Source: Lacisediminihabitans sp040549525 (lineage in GTDB: Bacteria > Actinomycetota > Actinomycetes > Actinomycetales > Microbacteriaceae). Taken from it: 64,000 bases of DNA. The stretch covers positions 51,468 to 115,467 of the forward strand of contig NZ_JBEPTM010000009.1 of the NCBI RefSeq assembly GCF_040549525.1, given 5' to 3'. Every line of letters starts with the position of its first letter. Within the stretch, counting starts at the first letter, position 1. Under the pieces are notes generated by a model, which was given only the letters and a program-made list of their open reading frames with translations, had not been told where the DNA came from and did no database searches. Made by a program: the position numbers and the translations under genes. Below are positions 16,807-24,568 of this stretch, in pieces.

Positions 16807-18246
16807 ATGTCGGGCCATTCGCCCGCACGCACCCCGCTTGATCAGCCCCGAGGCATTGAGGAACCACCCCCTGTGTTTGCCAGCAATGATGACCCGGTCG
16901 TACTCGCAGATCCCTCAGTGATCGCGGGGCTCGACCATTGGCGCACACTGCCGATCAAGCAACAGCCGCAGTGGCCGGATGCATCGGCCGTGCAGGCCGC
17001 GTCGGCCGAGATCGCCACACTTCCACCTCTCATCTTCGCCGGTGAGGTCGACGTGCTGCGCGAGCATCTCGCCTCGGCCGCACGGGGCCAAGCCTTCCTG
17101 CTGCAGGGTGGCGACTGCGCCGAGACCTTTGCCGGGGCTACGGCGGACGCCATCCGCAACCGGGTGAAGACCGTGCTGCAGATGGCCGTCGTGCTCACCT
17201 ATGGAGCCTCGACCCCGGTGATCAAGATGGGGCGCATGGCCGGCCAGTTCGCGAAGCCGCGCTCGAGCGACACCGAGACCCGGGGAGACGTGACCCTTCC
17301 GGCGTACCGCGGCGACATCGTCAACGGCTTCGACTTCACTCCGGAATCGCGCGAGGCCGACCCGCGCCGGCTCGTGCAGGGGTACCACACCTCGGCATCC
17401 ACCATCAATCTCGTTCGCGCCTTCACGCAGGGCGGCTTCGCCGACCTGCGCGAGGTGCACCGCTGGAACCAGGGCTTCGCCCGCAACCCCGCGAACGTGC
17501 GCTACGAGCAGATGGCCCACGACATCGACAAGGCCATCAAGTTCATGGAGGCGGCGGGCGCCGACTTCGACGAGCTCAAGCGCGTGGACTTCTACACGAG
17601 CCACGAGAGCCTGCTCATGGACTACGAGCGCCCGATGACGCGCATCGACTCACGCAATGGCGAACCGATCAACACCTCGGCGCACTTCCTCTGGATCGGT
17701 GAGCGCACCCGCGACATCGACGGCGCCCACGTGGACTACATGTCGAGGGTGCGCAACCCGATCGGCGTGAAGCTCGGCCCGACGACCAAGATCGACGACA
17801 TGCTGCGGCTCATCGACAAGCTCGATCCCGAACGCGAACCCGGGCGACTCACGTTCATCACCCGCATGGGTGCTGGCAAGGTGAGGGATGCCCTCCCGCC
17901 GCTGCTCGAAGCGATCAAGCAGGTGGATGCCAACCCGCTTTGGGTGACCGATCCGATGCACGGCAACGGTCTGACCACGCCCAACGGCTACAAGACCCGT
18001 CGCTTCGACGACGTCGTGGACGAGGTCAAGGGCTTCTTCGAGGCACACCGTGCCGCGGGCACGTACCCGGGCGGCATCCACATCGAGCTCACCGGAGACG
18101 ACGTGACGGAGTGCCTCGGCGGGTCGGAGCAGATCGACGAGGCCACCCTCGCGACGCGCTACGAGTCGCTCTGCGATCCGCGCCTCAACCACATGCAGTC
18201 GCTCGAGCTCGCGTTCCTCGTGGCCGAGGAGCTCGCGGCGCGCTAG
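16807..18246 (+). CDS. aroG: 3-deoxy-7-phosphoheptulonate synthase, class II
   Basis: 479 residues. Class II DAHP synthase features: DHWRTLPIKQQPQWPD, QGGDCAETF, KMGRMAGQFAKPRSSD, the arginine-rich YHTSASTINLVRAF, GVKLGPTT and a metal-site HGNGLTTPNGYKTR. It condenses phosphoenolpyruvate with erythrose 4-phosphate, the entry step of aromatic amino acid synthesis. The chosen ATG lies 6 nt after the plsC stop; a GTG at 16873 would remove a poorly conserved 22-residue leader. Position next to plsC and pknL is conserved in actinobacteria (Rv2178c). Confidence 0.95.
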   Translation: MSGHSPARTPLDQPRGIEEPPPVFASNDDPVVLADPSVIAGLDHWRTLPIKQQPQWPDASAVQAASAEIATLPPLIFAGEVDVLREHLASAARGQAFLLQGGDCAETFAGATADAIRNRVKTVLQMAVVLTYGASTPVIKMGRMAGQFAKPRSSDTETRGDVTLPAYRGDIVNGFDFTPESREADPRRLVQGYHTSASTINLVRAFTQGGFADLREVHRWNQGFARNPANVRYEQMAHDIDKAIKFMEAAGADFDELKRVDFYTSHESLLMDYERPMTRIDSRNGEPINTSAHFLWIGERTRDIDGAHVDYMSRVRNPIGVKLGPTTKIDDMLRLIDKLDPEREPGRLTFITRMGAGKVRDALPPLLEAIKQVDANPLWVTDPMHGNGLTTPNGYKTRRFDDVVDEVKGFFEAHRAAGTYPGGIHIELTGDDVTECLGGSEQIDEATLATRYESLCDPRLNHMQSLELAFLVAEELAAR

Positions 18247-18347
18247 CCTGCGTGCTCGATTTCGCCCGACTGGGTGCCGGTCTGATTAGCCCGGTGGTGG
18301 CATGGTGGCAGCGCCGCCGACGATGAACGCGCAGTTCGCTCGTGAGG

Positions 18348-20285
18348 CTAGAAGCTGTTGAAGTTGACCTTCACCGTCGAACCCTTGTCGACCATCGATC
18401 CGGCCGTAGGGTCCGTCTTGCCGACTGTGACGACCAGCGCCACGGCATCTGCTGCACGGTTGTAGCTGGGTTTGAAGCCCGCATCGAGCAGGGTCTGCTT
18501 GGCCTTTGCCCACGTCATGTTGATGACATCCGGAACAGCGATCTGCTCCTTGCCCTTGGAGATCGTCAGCGAGATTGGATCTCCGGGACGGATGACGGCG
18601 CCGTCAGCCAGGTCCGTGCCGATGACGCTGCCCGAGGGCACTGTGTCGCTGTACTCCTGGCGACCCGGTGTCGCAGTGAGTTGCACCGCCTTGAGGATGT
18701 TGGTCGCCTCCGCGAGGGTCTTGCCCGCGACATCCGGGATCGCACCCACCGAGACGACGAGAGAGATGGGCTGTTTCTCGCCGTAGGTGGTGACCGTCGT
18801 GAGGTCTAGTGCATCGGTGCCGAATGCCGAGATCACGGTGTCTTTCGAGATCTTGGCGTCGAATTGCTTCGACGAAGCCTTCGAGTCGTAGCGGAAGCCG
18901 GCATCCCTGATGTTCTGGATTGCAGCGTTCTGCGCCTCTCCCACGAGCGTGGGAACGGCGATGTTCTTGGGACCGCTGGAGACCAGAAGGGTCACCTGGC
19001 TGTCCTTTGCCACCCTCGTCCCGATGGCCGGGGTGGTCTGCGCCACGGCTCCCTTCGGCACCTTCAGCGAGGGCGTCTGCCCGGGAGTCGGGTTCACGGT
19101 GAGCCCGAGGCCGCTCAGGGTTGCGGTCGCCGCGGCCGGAGACTGCCCGGCGAGGTCGGGGATCGCGACCTGCGCGCCGGGTCCCGTGCCGAAGTACCAC
19201 CCGGTGCCGCCGGCGAGTGCGGCGAAGAGGATGACGAGGGCGAACAGCCAGAAGCCCTTGCGTCGTCGCTGCTCGCTCTTCACCGCGAGGGTGTTGGCGG
19301 TCTCCGTGAGGATCGGGCCGGTGCGGTGACGTGCCTTGGGGGAGAGGATCTGCGTGTCACCGGTGCTCGACGGCGCGGCCACCGCGGAGGGCATGATCAT
19401 CGTGCGCTGGATGGCAGTCGCCGCCGTCGGCGGTTCCTCGAGTCTCAGCAGCGCTTCGGTCTCGTGAAGCTGGTCGAGCATGGCCTTCGCGTCCCGCGGG
19501 CGCTGGTCGGGATCCCGAGCCGTCGCCCAGAGCACGAGCTCGTCGAGTTCGGCGGGCACCCGCGGATTCTTCGTGCTCGGGGTCGGCACGGTGTCATTGG
19601 CGTGCTGGTGGGCGATCTGGAACGCCTGCTCGCCGCGGAACGGCTGCTCACCGGCGAGCATCTCGTAGAGCATGATGCCGACGGCATAGATGTCGCTGCG
19701 CGCATCGGCCACACCGCGGGTCACGAGCTCGGGGGAGAGGTAGGCGATCGTGCCGAGCAGGGCGTTGCCGGTGGCCGTATTGGCCGAGGCCGCGCGCGCG
19801 AGTCCGAAGTCCCCGATTTTGATGCGTCCGTCATCCGCCAGGAGCACATTTTCGGGCTTGAGGTCCCGATGGACGATGCCGTTCTTGTGGGCGGCGGCGA
19901 GACCGGAGAGGATCGCCTCCATGATGTCCATCGCCTGCATCGTGGTGAGCACCTTGTGCTCCGTGAGCAGGTCGCGCAGCGTGATGCCGGGAAGGTATTC
20001 CATCACCAGGTAGGCGGTCTCGCCGTCCTGCCCCTGGTCGTAGACGTTCACGACATTCGGGTGCGCCAACCGCGCCGCCGAACGCGCCTCCTGGATGAAC
20101 CGGGCCTTGTACTGCGAATCATCGGCGAGGTGACCGTGCATGACCTTGATCGCGACACGGCGTTCGAGGCGCAGGTCCGTGGCGAGATACACCGTGGCCA
20201 TGCCGCCCCGCGCAATGCGCGAACGCACCTGGTAGCGACCGTCGATGAGACGTCCGATCAGGGGGTCAGTGCTGCTGGTGGTCAC
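18348..20285 (-). CDS. pknL: Ser/Thr protein kinase with four PASTA domains, PknL type
   Basis: 645 residues from the GTG at 20285. Kinase domain about 10-280: RIARGGMATVYLA (P-loop), VAIKVM (Lys), HRDLKPENVLL (catalytic loop near 137), GDFGLARA (DFG), GTIAYLSPE. A juxtamembrane linker, one membrane segment (about 340-362) and four extracellular PASTA repeats follow (each starting VPD/IPD-L/V). PASTA domains bind peptidoglycan fragments or lipid II, and such kinases phosphorylate division and cell-wall proteins. The HTH gene at 21827 is the Rv2175c homologue, a known PknL substrate in mycobacteria. M. tuberculosis PknL lacks PASTA repeats; this one has them, like corynebacterial PknL. Confidence 0.94.
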   Translation of the reverse strand: MTTSSTDPLIGRLIDGRYQVRSRIARGGMATVYLATDLRLERRVAIKVMHGHLADDSQYKARFIQEARSAARLAHPNVVNVYDQGQDGETAYLVMEYLPGITLRDLLTEHKVLTTMQAMDIMEAILSGLAAAHKNGIVHRDLKPENVLLADDGRIKIGDFGLARAASANTATGNALLGTIAYLSPELVTRGVADARSDIYAVGIMLYEMLAGEQPFRGEQAFQIAHQHANDTVPTPSTKNPRVPAELDELVLWATARDPDQRPRDAKAMLDQLHETEALLRLEEPPTAATAIQRTMIMPSAVAAPSSTGDTQILSPKARHRTGPILTETANTLAVKSEQRRRKGFWLFALVILFAALAGGTGWYFGTGPGAQVAIPDLAGQSPAAATATLSGLGLTVNPTPGQTPSLKVPKGAVAQTTPAIGTRVAKDSQVTLLVSSGPKNIAVPTLVGEAQNAAIQNIRDAGFRYDSKASSKQFDAKISKDTVISAFGTDALDLTTVTTYGEKQPISLVVSVGAIPDVAGKTLAEATNILKAVQLTATPGRQEYSDTVPSGSVIGTDLADGAVIRPGDPISLTISKGKEQIAVPDVINMTWAKAKQTLLDAGFKPSYNRAADAVALVVTVGKTDPTAGSMVDKGSTVKVNFNSF

Positions 20286-20291
20286 CAAACG

Positions 20292-20297
20292 AGTCTA
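20292..20297 (-). promoter_or_regulatory. -10 box of a leaderless promoter for pknL
   Basis: TAGACT on the minus strand, 6 nt before the GTG at 20285, which places the transcript start on the start codon. An in-frame TTG one codon upstream is less likely for this reason. Confidence 0.5.
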
Positions 20298-20384
20298 GGG
20301 ATCGAGTGTCGCAACATCCGGCTAAAACACCGGGCGCGGGCCTCACCGATGCCAGCTTTTGCCGCAATCGTTATGTTGGGTGGC

Positions 20385-21692
20385 CTACGTGAGGGAGGCG
20401 AGCCAGGAACGAGCCGAGGTCTCCCATTTGGCGTAGGCGGAGGGGAAGCCGGAGAGCTGCACTGACTGGGCCGCATCCGTCACCGACTTGGACTGCCAGC
20501 CGGGGATGTCGAGAAGCCCGCGGGTGTTCGCGGCGTTGGGGTTCTTGGGTCCGCCGAAGAACAGCCGGGCGGCGTAAGTGGGCTGCAGGATCTGGGACGG
20601 AGTGCCCCATCCCGTGCTCGGACGCTGCTGGAAGAGGCCGATCGAGTCGCGGTCGCCGTAGTTCAGGTTGCGCAGGCCCGACTCCTGTGCCGCAGCAGCG
20701 AGAGCGATGACGAGTCCATAATCCGGCACACCGAGCGAGCGGCCGACGGAGACGATGGTGCGCGCATTCGACGCCATCTCGCTCGTCATCGGCACGACTG
20801 CGGCCGGGGAGGTGGGCACCGTCGAAACGGCCGTGGGGATCACCAGAGTGTGCCCGGCGTAGATGATGCTCGACCAGGTGAGCCCATTGGCCGTGAGAAT
20901 GGCCTGCGAGGTCACCCCGAACTTCGCGGCGATCTTCGCGATGGTGTCCCCGCTCGCGATGCTGTATCTGGCGGGAGTGCCCGCTGCGGGCGCTGCCGAG
21001 GGGGCCTCGATGATGCGAACCTGGCTGGCCGGGGTCACGGATGCCACGCCGGTGCGTCCGGGAATGGCAATGGTCTGGCCCGGGTAGATGATGCTCGTCC
21101 ACGCCAGCCCGTTGGCGCTCAAGAGCGTCTGCGTGGCGAGACCGAACTTCGCGGCGATCCCGCCGATCGAGTCGCCCTTCTGGATCGTGTAGCGGCTCGT
21201 CGGGGTCGCGGCGATCGGAGCGACAGCCGCAACGGCGCCGCTCGTGCTGAGCTTCAGGGTCTGGCCGGCGAAGATCACGGACTTCCAGCTGAGTCCGTTG
21301 AGGGCGAGAACCGAGGCGGTGGCGAGGCCATAGCGTCCGGCGATGCTCGAGACCGTGTCACCGGCGACCACCCGATAAGTGGCGGGCGCGGCCGCGGCTA
21401 CTGTCGTCGCGGCCTGGGAAACGGGGGCAGCGACGGGGTTCGTGGCGGCGCGAGCGGCGGCGGTGAAGGCATCGCGGATGCTCGTGCCGAGTTCGGAGGG
21501 AGTGGCCCGAGGTTTGTCGCGGCGCAGGTCGGTGGAGTGCACGGGACCGGTCACGTTGAGGCTCATCGCCATGGTGCCGGCGAGCACGATGGGAATGGTG
21601 TTGAAGAGGCCGCGAGCCAACTTGCCCTGGTCGGCACGGTTCGCCTGGCGTCGCGTGCTGCGGGCATCGCCCGTTTCGAATGTGTTCGTCAT
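20385..21692 (-). CDS. Exported LysM protein with lytic-transglycosylase-like C-terminus
   Basis: 435 residues from the ATG at 21692 (AGAGG before it). A basic N-terminus precedes a hydrophobic signal or anchor segment (about 24-45, LFNTIPIVLAGTMAMSLNV), an Ala/Thr linker, three LysM domains (YRVVAGDTVSSIAGRYGL, YTIQKGDSIGGIAAKFGL, YSIASGDTIAKIAAKFGV) and a C-terminal SLT-like region with ALAAAAQESGLRNLNYGDRDSIGLFQQRP. LysM binds GlcNAc in peptidoglycan; the Glu of AAQESGL would be the catalytic residue of a muralytic fold. Lies between pknL and the HTH gene, fitting a PASTA-kinase-linked cell-wall role. Confidence 0.85.
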   Translation of the reverse strand: MTNTFETGDARSTRRQANRADQGKLARGLFNTIPIVLAGTMAMSLNVTGPVHSTDLRRDKPRATPSELGTSIRDAFTAAARAATNPVAAPVSQAATTVAAAAPATYRVVAGDTVSSIAGRYGLATASVLALNGLSWKSVIFAGQTLKLSTSGAVAAVAPIAATPTSRYTIQKGDSIGGIAAKFGLATQTLLSANGLAWTSIIYPGQTIAIPGRTGVASVTPASQVRIIEAPSAAPAAGTPARYSIASGDTIAKIAAKFGVTSQAILTANGLTWSSIIYAGHTLVIPTAVSTVPTSPAAVVPMTSEMASNARTIVSVGRSLGVPDYGLVIALAAAAQESGLRNLNYGDRDSIGLFQQRPSTGWGTPSQILQPTYAARLFFGGPKNPNAANTRGLLDIPGWQSKSVTDAAQSVQLSGFPSAYAKWETSARSWLASLT

Positions 21693-21769
21693 GCTCAAAC
21701 CTCTGTCTATCTCTCGCCCCCGAGATAAGCCCGGAACCCGCACTCGGGCATCACGCCATCACAGAACGC

Positions 21770-21793
21770 TGACACACATCTATAACAGTGTCA
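21770..21793. promoter_or_regulatory. Operator-like inverted repeat in a divergent promoter
   Basis: TGACAC and GTGTCA flank a 12-nt AT-rich centre containing TATAAC. It lies between the LysM gene (minus) and the HTH gene (plus), so it could be an autoregulatory or co-regulatory site. The TTGACA made by its right arm could serve as a -35 for the LysM gene. No binding data. Confidence 0.4.
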
Positions 21794-21826
21794 ATTAGCG
21801 GGGCGCATGTTGTTTGAGTTAACACG

Positions 21827-22225
21827 ATGGAAACAAAACTCGAAGAGTTTGCAGGAGCGTCCGCTTCTGGCAGCATTGCGTTCGTGACTACTGCTTCGGA
21901 CACCCGCTGGCTCACCCTTCCCGAACTCGTCGATATCCTCGGAATCGGCGTGAGCAAGGTGCGGCGGTTGATCGAGGACCACAGCCTTCTCGCCTCGAAG
22001 ATCGACGGTGTCTGGAAGGTACCGGAGTCGTTCATCCGCGATGCAGAGCCGCTTCCGGAGCTGCGCGGAACGCTGCTGGTGCTGCATGACAGCGGGTACA
22101 GCGACGACGAGGCGATGCACTGGCTGCTCACCGAGGAGGAGAGCATCGGCATCCCGCCGATCGACGCGCTGCGAGCCGGCCGCAAGGCAGAGGTGCGCCG
22201 GGTCGCGCAGGCTCTCGGGTTCTAA
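21827..22225 (+). CDS. HTH DNA-binding protein, Rv2175c family
   Basis: 132 residues. A 27-residue tail rich in Thr/Ser precedes a winged-helix (WLTLPELVDILGIGVSKVRRLIEDHSLLASKIDGVWKVP) and a conserved C-terminal part (GTLLVLHDSGYSDDEAMHWLLTEEESIGIPPIDALRAGRKAEVRRVAQAL). The fold and C-terminus match Rv2175c, which PknL phosphorylates on an N-terminal threonine, blocking DNA binding. Thr residues 3, 21 and 22 here are candidate sites. A GTG start at 21884 would remove residues 1-19 but there is no ribosome binding site at either start. Confidence 0.85.
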   Translation: METKLEEFAGASASGSIAFVTTASDTRWLTLPELVDILGIGVSKVRRLIEDHSLLASKIDGVWKVPESFIRDAEPLPELRGTLLVLHDSGYSDDEAMHWLLTEEESIGIPPIDALRAGRKAEVRRVAQALGF

Positions 22226-22253
22226 CTCCCCGCGCTGCCGCGCGCGGCGCGGG

Positions 22254-23375
22254 TCACGCGACCCGCTTGATCACGGTGTCGGCGAGCTGCACGAGCTGCT
22301 GCTTCGACGACTGGCTGAGCGGGGCATCCGCGATCGCGGTGATCGCGAGCTTCACGTTGTGATCGATGATCTGCTCGACGTGTTCGACCGCACCGCTGTC
22401 GCGGATGGAGGCCTGGAGCATCGTCACCTGCTGGGGAGTGAGTTCGGGGTCCCCCAGCAATTCGTCGAGGAGGCTCGTCGAATTCGAGGGGAGCTTGGTT
22501 CGCGCGAGAGCGATCAGCACCGTGCGCTTGCCCTCGCGGAGGTCGTCGCCGGAGGGTTTCCCCGTGGTCTCCGGATCGCCGAAGACACCGAGCAGGTCGT
22601 CGCGCAACTGGTAGGCGATTCCCAGCGGCAGTCCGAATTCCCGCAACGCCGTGACCTGTTCGATCGATCCGCCGGCCAGCGCCGCGCCGATCGCGAGGGG
22701 TGCCTCGATGCTGTACTTCGCGGATTTGTAGACGATGACCCGGTGCGCCCGGGACAGGAGCTCCGGCTCGGGATAGTTGCGCCAGCTGCGCTCCTCGAGG
22801 ATGTCGAGATACTGGCCGACGGTCACTTCGGTGCGCATCCGGTTGAATTCCGCTCGAGCGGCCACCCGGGATGCGGGAGAAGACAGCGCCTGCAACCCGG
22901 AGTCGAAGAGTTCGTCGCTCCAGCTCAGAAGGAGGTCGCCGAGGAGCAGGGCGGCGGACTGGCCGAACCCGCGAGCGCTTCCGGTCCACCGACCGTCGTC
23001 GTGAAGACCCTCGAAGCGCTTGTGCGCACTGGGCATACCGCGACGGGTGTCGGAGTTGTCCATGATGTCGTCGTGCACGAGCGCGGCGGCATGGAAGACC
23101 TCGAGGCCGCTCGCGGCGAGCACGATCGCCTCGAGGTCGCTCGGGGCGCTGCGGTCGGGCATCACATCGAACGCCGTCGTGTGGCCGCTCACGGACTGCC
23201 ACCCCCAGTAGCAGAACAGCGCGCGAAACCGCTTTCCGCCCCTCAGCAGATCCCGCGAGAAGTCGATGAACGGGGCCAGGTCCGGCCCGATCGAGGCGAG
23301 CAGTGGCTCCCTCTCGTCGAGAAAGGCATCGATGTCGTTCTGGACAAGGTCAACTAACCGCTTACTCTCAGGCAC
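22254..23375 (-). CDS. idsA: Polyprenyl (geranylgeranyl-type) diphosphate synthase
   Basis: 373 residues. First Asp-rich motif LVHDDIMDNSDTRRGMPS (about residue 98) and second YQLRDDLLGVFGDPETTGKPSGDDLREGKRT, with GKRFRALFCYWGW upstream. These enzymes add isopentenyl diphosphate to allylic diphosphates, giving C20 or longer chains for carotenoids, menaquinone or undecaprenyl carriers. The position beside the Rv2175c homologue matches idsA2 (Rv2173). Product length cannot be read safely. GTG start is leaderless-type (see 23382-23387). Confidence 0.92.
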   Translation of the reverse strand: MPESKRLVDLVQNDIDAFLDEREPLLASIGPDLAPFIDFSRDLLRGGKRFRALFCYWGWQSVSGHTTAFDVMPDRSAPSDLEAIVLAASGLEVFHAAALVHDDIMDNSDTRRGMPSAHKRFEGLHDDGRWTGSARGFGQSAALLLGDLLLSWSDELFDSGLQALSSPASRVAARAEFNRMRTEVTVGQYLDILEERSWRNYPEPELLSRAHRVIVYKSAKYSIEAPLAIGAALAGGSIEQVTALREFGLPLGIAYQLRDDLLGVFGDPETTGKPSGDDLREGKRTVLIALARTKLPSNSTSLLDELLGDPELTPQQVTMLQASIRDSGAVEHVEQIIDHNVKLAITAIADAPLSQSSKQQLVQLADTVIKRVA

Positions 23376-23381
23376 AGTTAT

Positions 23382-23387
23382 AGCCTA
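23382..23387 (-). promoter_or_regulatory. -10 box of a leaderless promoter for idsA
   Basis: TAGGCT on the minus strand, 6 nt before the GTG at 23375. Confidence 0.45.
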
Positions 23388-23452
23388 GCCACGTGGGGGA
23401 GCCTACAATTGGCATGTATCACCACCACGCCTCTGACCTGAAGGGAGTCATT

Positions 23453-23818
23453 ATGCCGCTGTCAGAACATGAACAGCGTCTCCTGGACGAGATGGAACGC
23501 AGTCTCTATCACAACGACGCCGACTTCGTCGCGACCGTCGGATCGGGTCGAGGGCGCCCCACCTACCGTTCCATCGTGATCGGCATTCTCGTCGGTCTCG
23601 TCGGGGTCGCGGTCATCGTGGCGGGAGTGATGCTCCAACTCGCCATCCTCGGTGTCGCCGGCTTCGTCGTCATGTTCGTCGGCGTGCTCGTGGCGATCTC
23701 GTCTCCGCGGCGCCTCGTCGAAGAGCCTCCCCGCCCCACGGAAACGCGTTCCAAGGCGACCTTCATGGATCGCATGAACGAGCGGTGGGACAAGCGTCAG
23801 GACGGGCGCGAGCAGTAA
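23453..23818 (+). CDS. DUF3040 membrane protein
   Basis: 121 residues from the ATG at 23453, preceded by AAGGGAG. It begins MPLSEHEQRLLDEMERSLY, the DUF3040 signature, followed by two membrane segments (about 41-63 and 65-82) and a basic C-terminal tail. A TACAAT box is visible near 23404 for its promoter. The gene next to mraZ in actinobacteria (Rv2169c in mycobacteria) has this domain; function unknown. It ends at a strong terminator, so it is a separate unit from the dcw cluster. Confidence 0.9.
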   Translation: MPLSEHEQRLLDEMERSLYHNDADFVATVGSGRGRPTYRSIVIGILVGLVGVAVIVAGVMLQLAILGVAGFVVMFVGVLVAISSPRRLVEEPPRPTETRSKATFMDRMNERWDKRQDGREQ

Positions 23819-23836
23819 ACAGACTTCACAGATTTG

Positions 23837-23863
23837 GGCCGATCGAGAGATCGGCCTTTTTTT
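23837..23863 (+). terminator. Rho-independent terminator
   Basis: Perfect 8-bp stem GGCCGATC / GATCGGCC with a GAGA loop, followed by seven T. It lies 18 bp after the DUF3040 stop and isolates the mraZ promoter. Confidence 0.95.
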
Positions 23864-23892
23864 GTGCCCATTTTTGCTCCGGATTCTGCCAA

Positions 23893-23912
23893 GTAGCTCC
23901 ATTTCCCTCCAC
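23893..23912 (-). promoter_or_regulatory. Upstream inverted pair of MraZ-like repeats
   Basis: On the minus strand two units GTGGAGGGAA and ATGGAGCTAC repeat with a 10-bp period, opposite to the direct array at 23984-24013. A possible second MraZ contact. Confidence 0.35.
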
Positions 23913-23983
23913 TCTCGACTAGCCCGGTATTGCAGGGAAGTTCACCCCAGAAAGGGGCAATTTGGCGCGCTTTTCATTGATTT

Positions 23984-24013
23984 GTGGTGGAGAGTGGAGT
24001 AAAGTGGAGTACA
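23984..24013 (+). promoter_or_regulatory. MraZ-binding direct repeats (three GTGG units, 10-bp period)
   Basis: Three consecutive 10-bp units, GTGGTGGAGA, GTGGAGTAAA and GTGGAGTACA, end 37 bp before the mraZ ATG. MraZ of other bacteria binds TGG-containing direct repeats with 10-bp spacing in its own promoter and controls the dcw cluster, so autoregulation is inferred here. Confidence 0.75.
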
Positions 24014-24049
24014 CCTGAATCCAGGCCGGAGAATGAGGGGGAGTGGCCG

Positions 24050-24481
24050 ATGTTCCTTGGCACGCACACCCCCAAGCTCGACGACAAAGGCCGCATCATC
24101 CTTCCGGCCAAGTTCTGGTCGGAGCTCGAATCCGGCATCGTCATCACCCGCGGCCAGGAGCACTGCCTCTACGTGTTCTCCACCCGCGAGTTCGAGGCGC
24201 TTCACGACCGGATCCGCCAGGCTCCCGTCACCAGCAAGCAGGCACGTGACTACCTGCGACTCTTTCTCTCCGGCGCCAATGCCGAGGTGCCGGACGCCCA
24301 GCACCGTGTCACGATTCCCGCCGGCCTTCGCGCCTACGCCGGCCTCGGCCGCGACCTCACCGTGATCGGTGCGGGCAACCGGGCGGAGATCTGGGACACC
24401 GCCGCGTGGGAGACCTACTACTCCGAGCAGGAGAGTGCCTTCGCCGACACGACGGAGGAGGTGATCCCGGGACTCTTCTAG
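24050..24481 (+). CDS. mraZ: Transcriptional regulator MraZ
   Basis: 143 residues from the ATG at 24050, with GAGGGGGAG upstream. Two SpoVT-AbrB-like halves: MFLGTHTPKLDDKGRIILPAKFW and VPDAQHRVTIPAGLRAYAGL, both with the DxxGR/DxxxR pattern. MraZ forms a ring-like oligomer that binds promoter repeats and tunes the division and cell-wall cluster. First gene of a run of cell-wall genes that reaches wag31. The repeats at 23984-24013 are its likely operator. Confidence 0.96.
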   Translation: MFLGTHTPKLDDKGRIILPAKFWSELESGIVITRGQEHCLYVFSTREFEALHDRIRQAPVTSKQARDYLRLFLSGANAEVPDAQHRVTIPAGLRAYAGLGRDLTVIGAGNRAEIWDTAAWETYYSEQESAFADTTEEVIPGLF

Positions 24482-24484
24482 AGC

Positions 24485-24568
24485 CCTTGTTCCTGACTCC
24501 CAGCCGTCGATTCGCCCTGACATCACTTCCCCGGTGACAGGTCGGACGGATGGGGATCAGGAACAAGG
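24485..24568 (+). promoter_or_regulatory. Long inverted repeat around the rsmH start region
   Basis: A perfect 12-nt inverted repeat, CCTTGTTCCTGA (24485-24496) and TCAGGAACAAGG (24557-24568), begins 3 nt after the mraZ stop and encloses 60 nt including the ATG at 24550. Inner pairs (CCGTC/GACGG, TCCCC/GGGGA) could nest in the loop. It may form an mRNA structure controlling rsmH translation. Confidence 0.55.
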
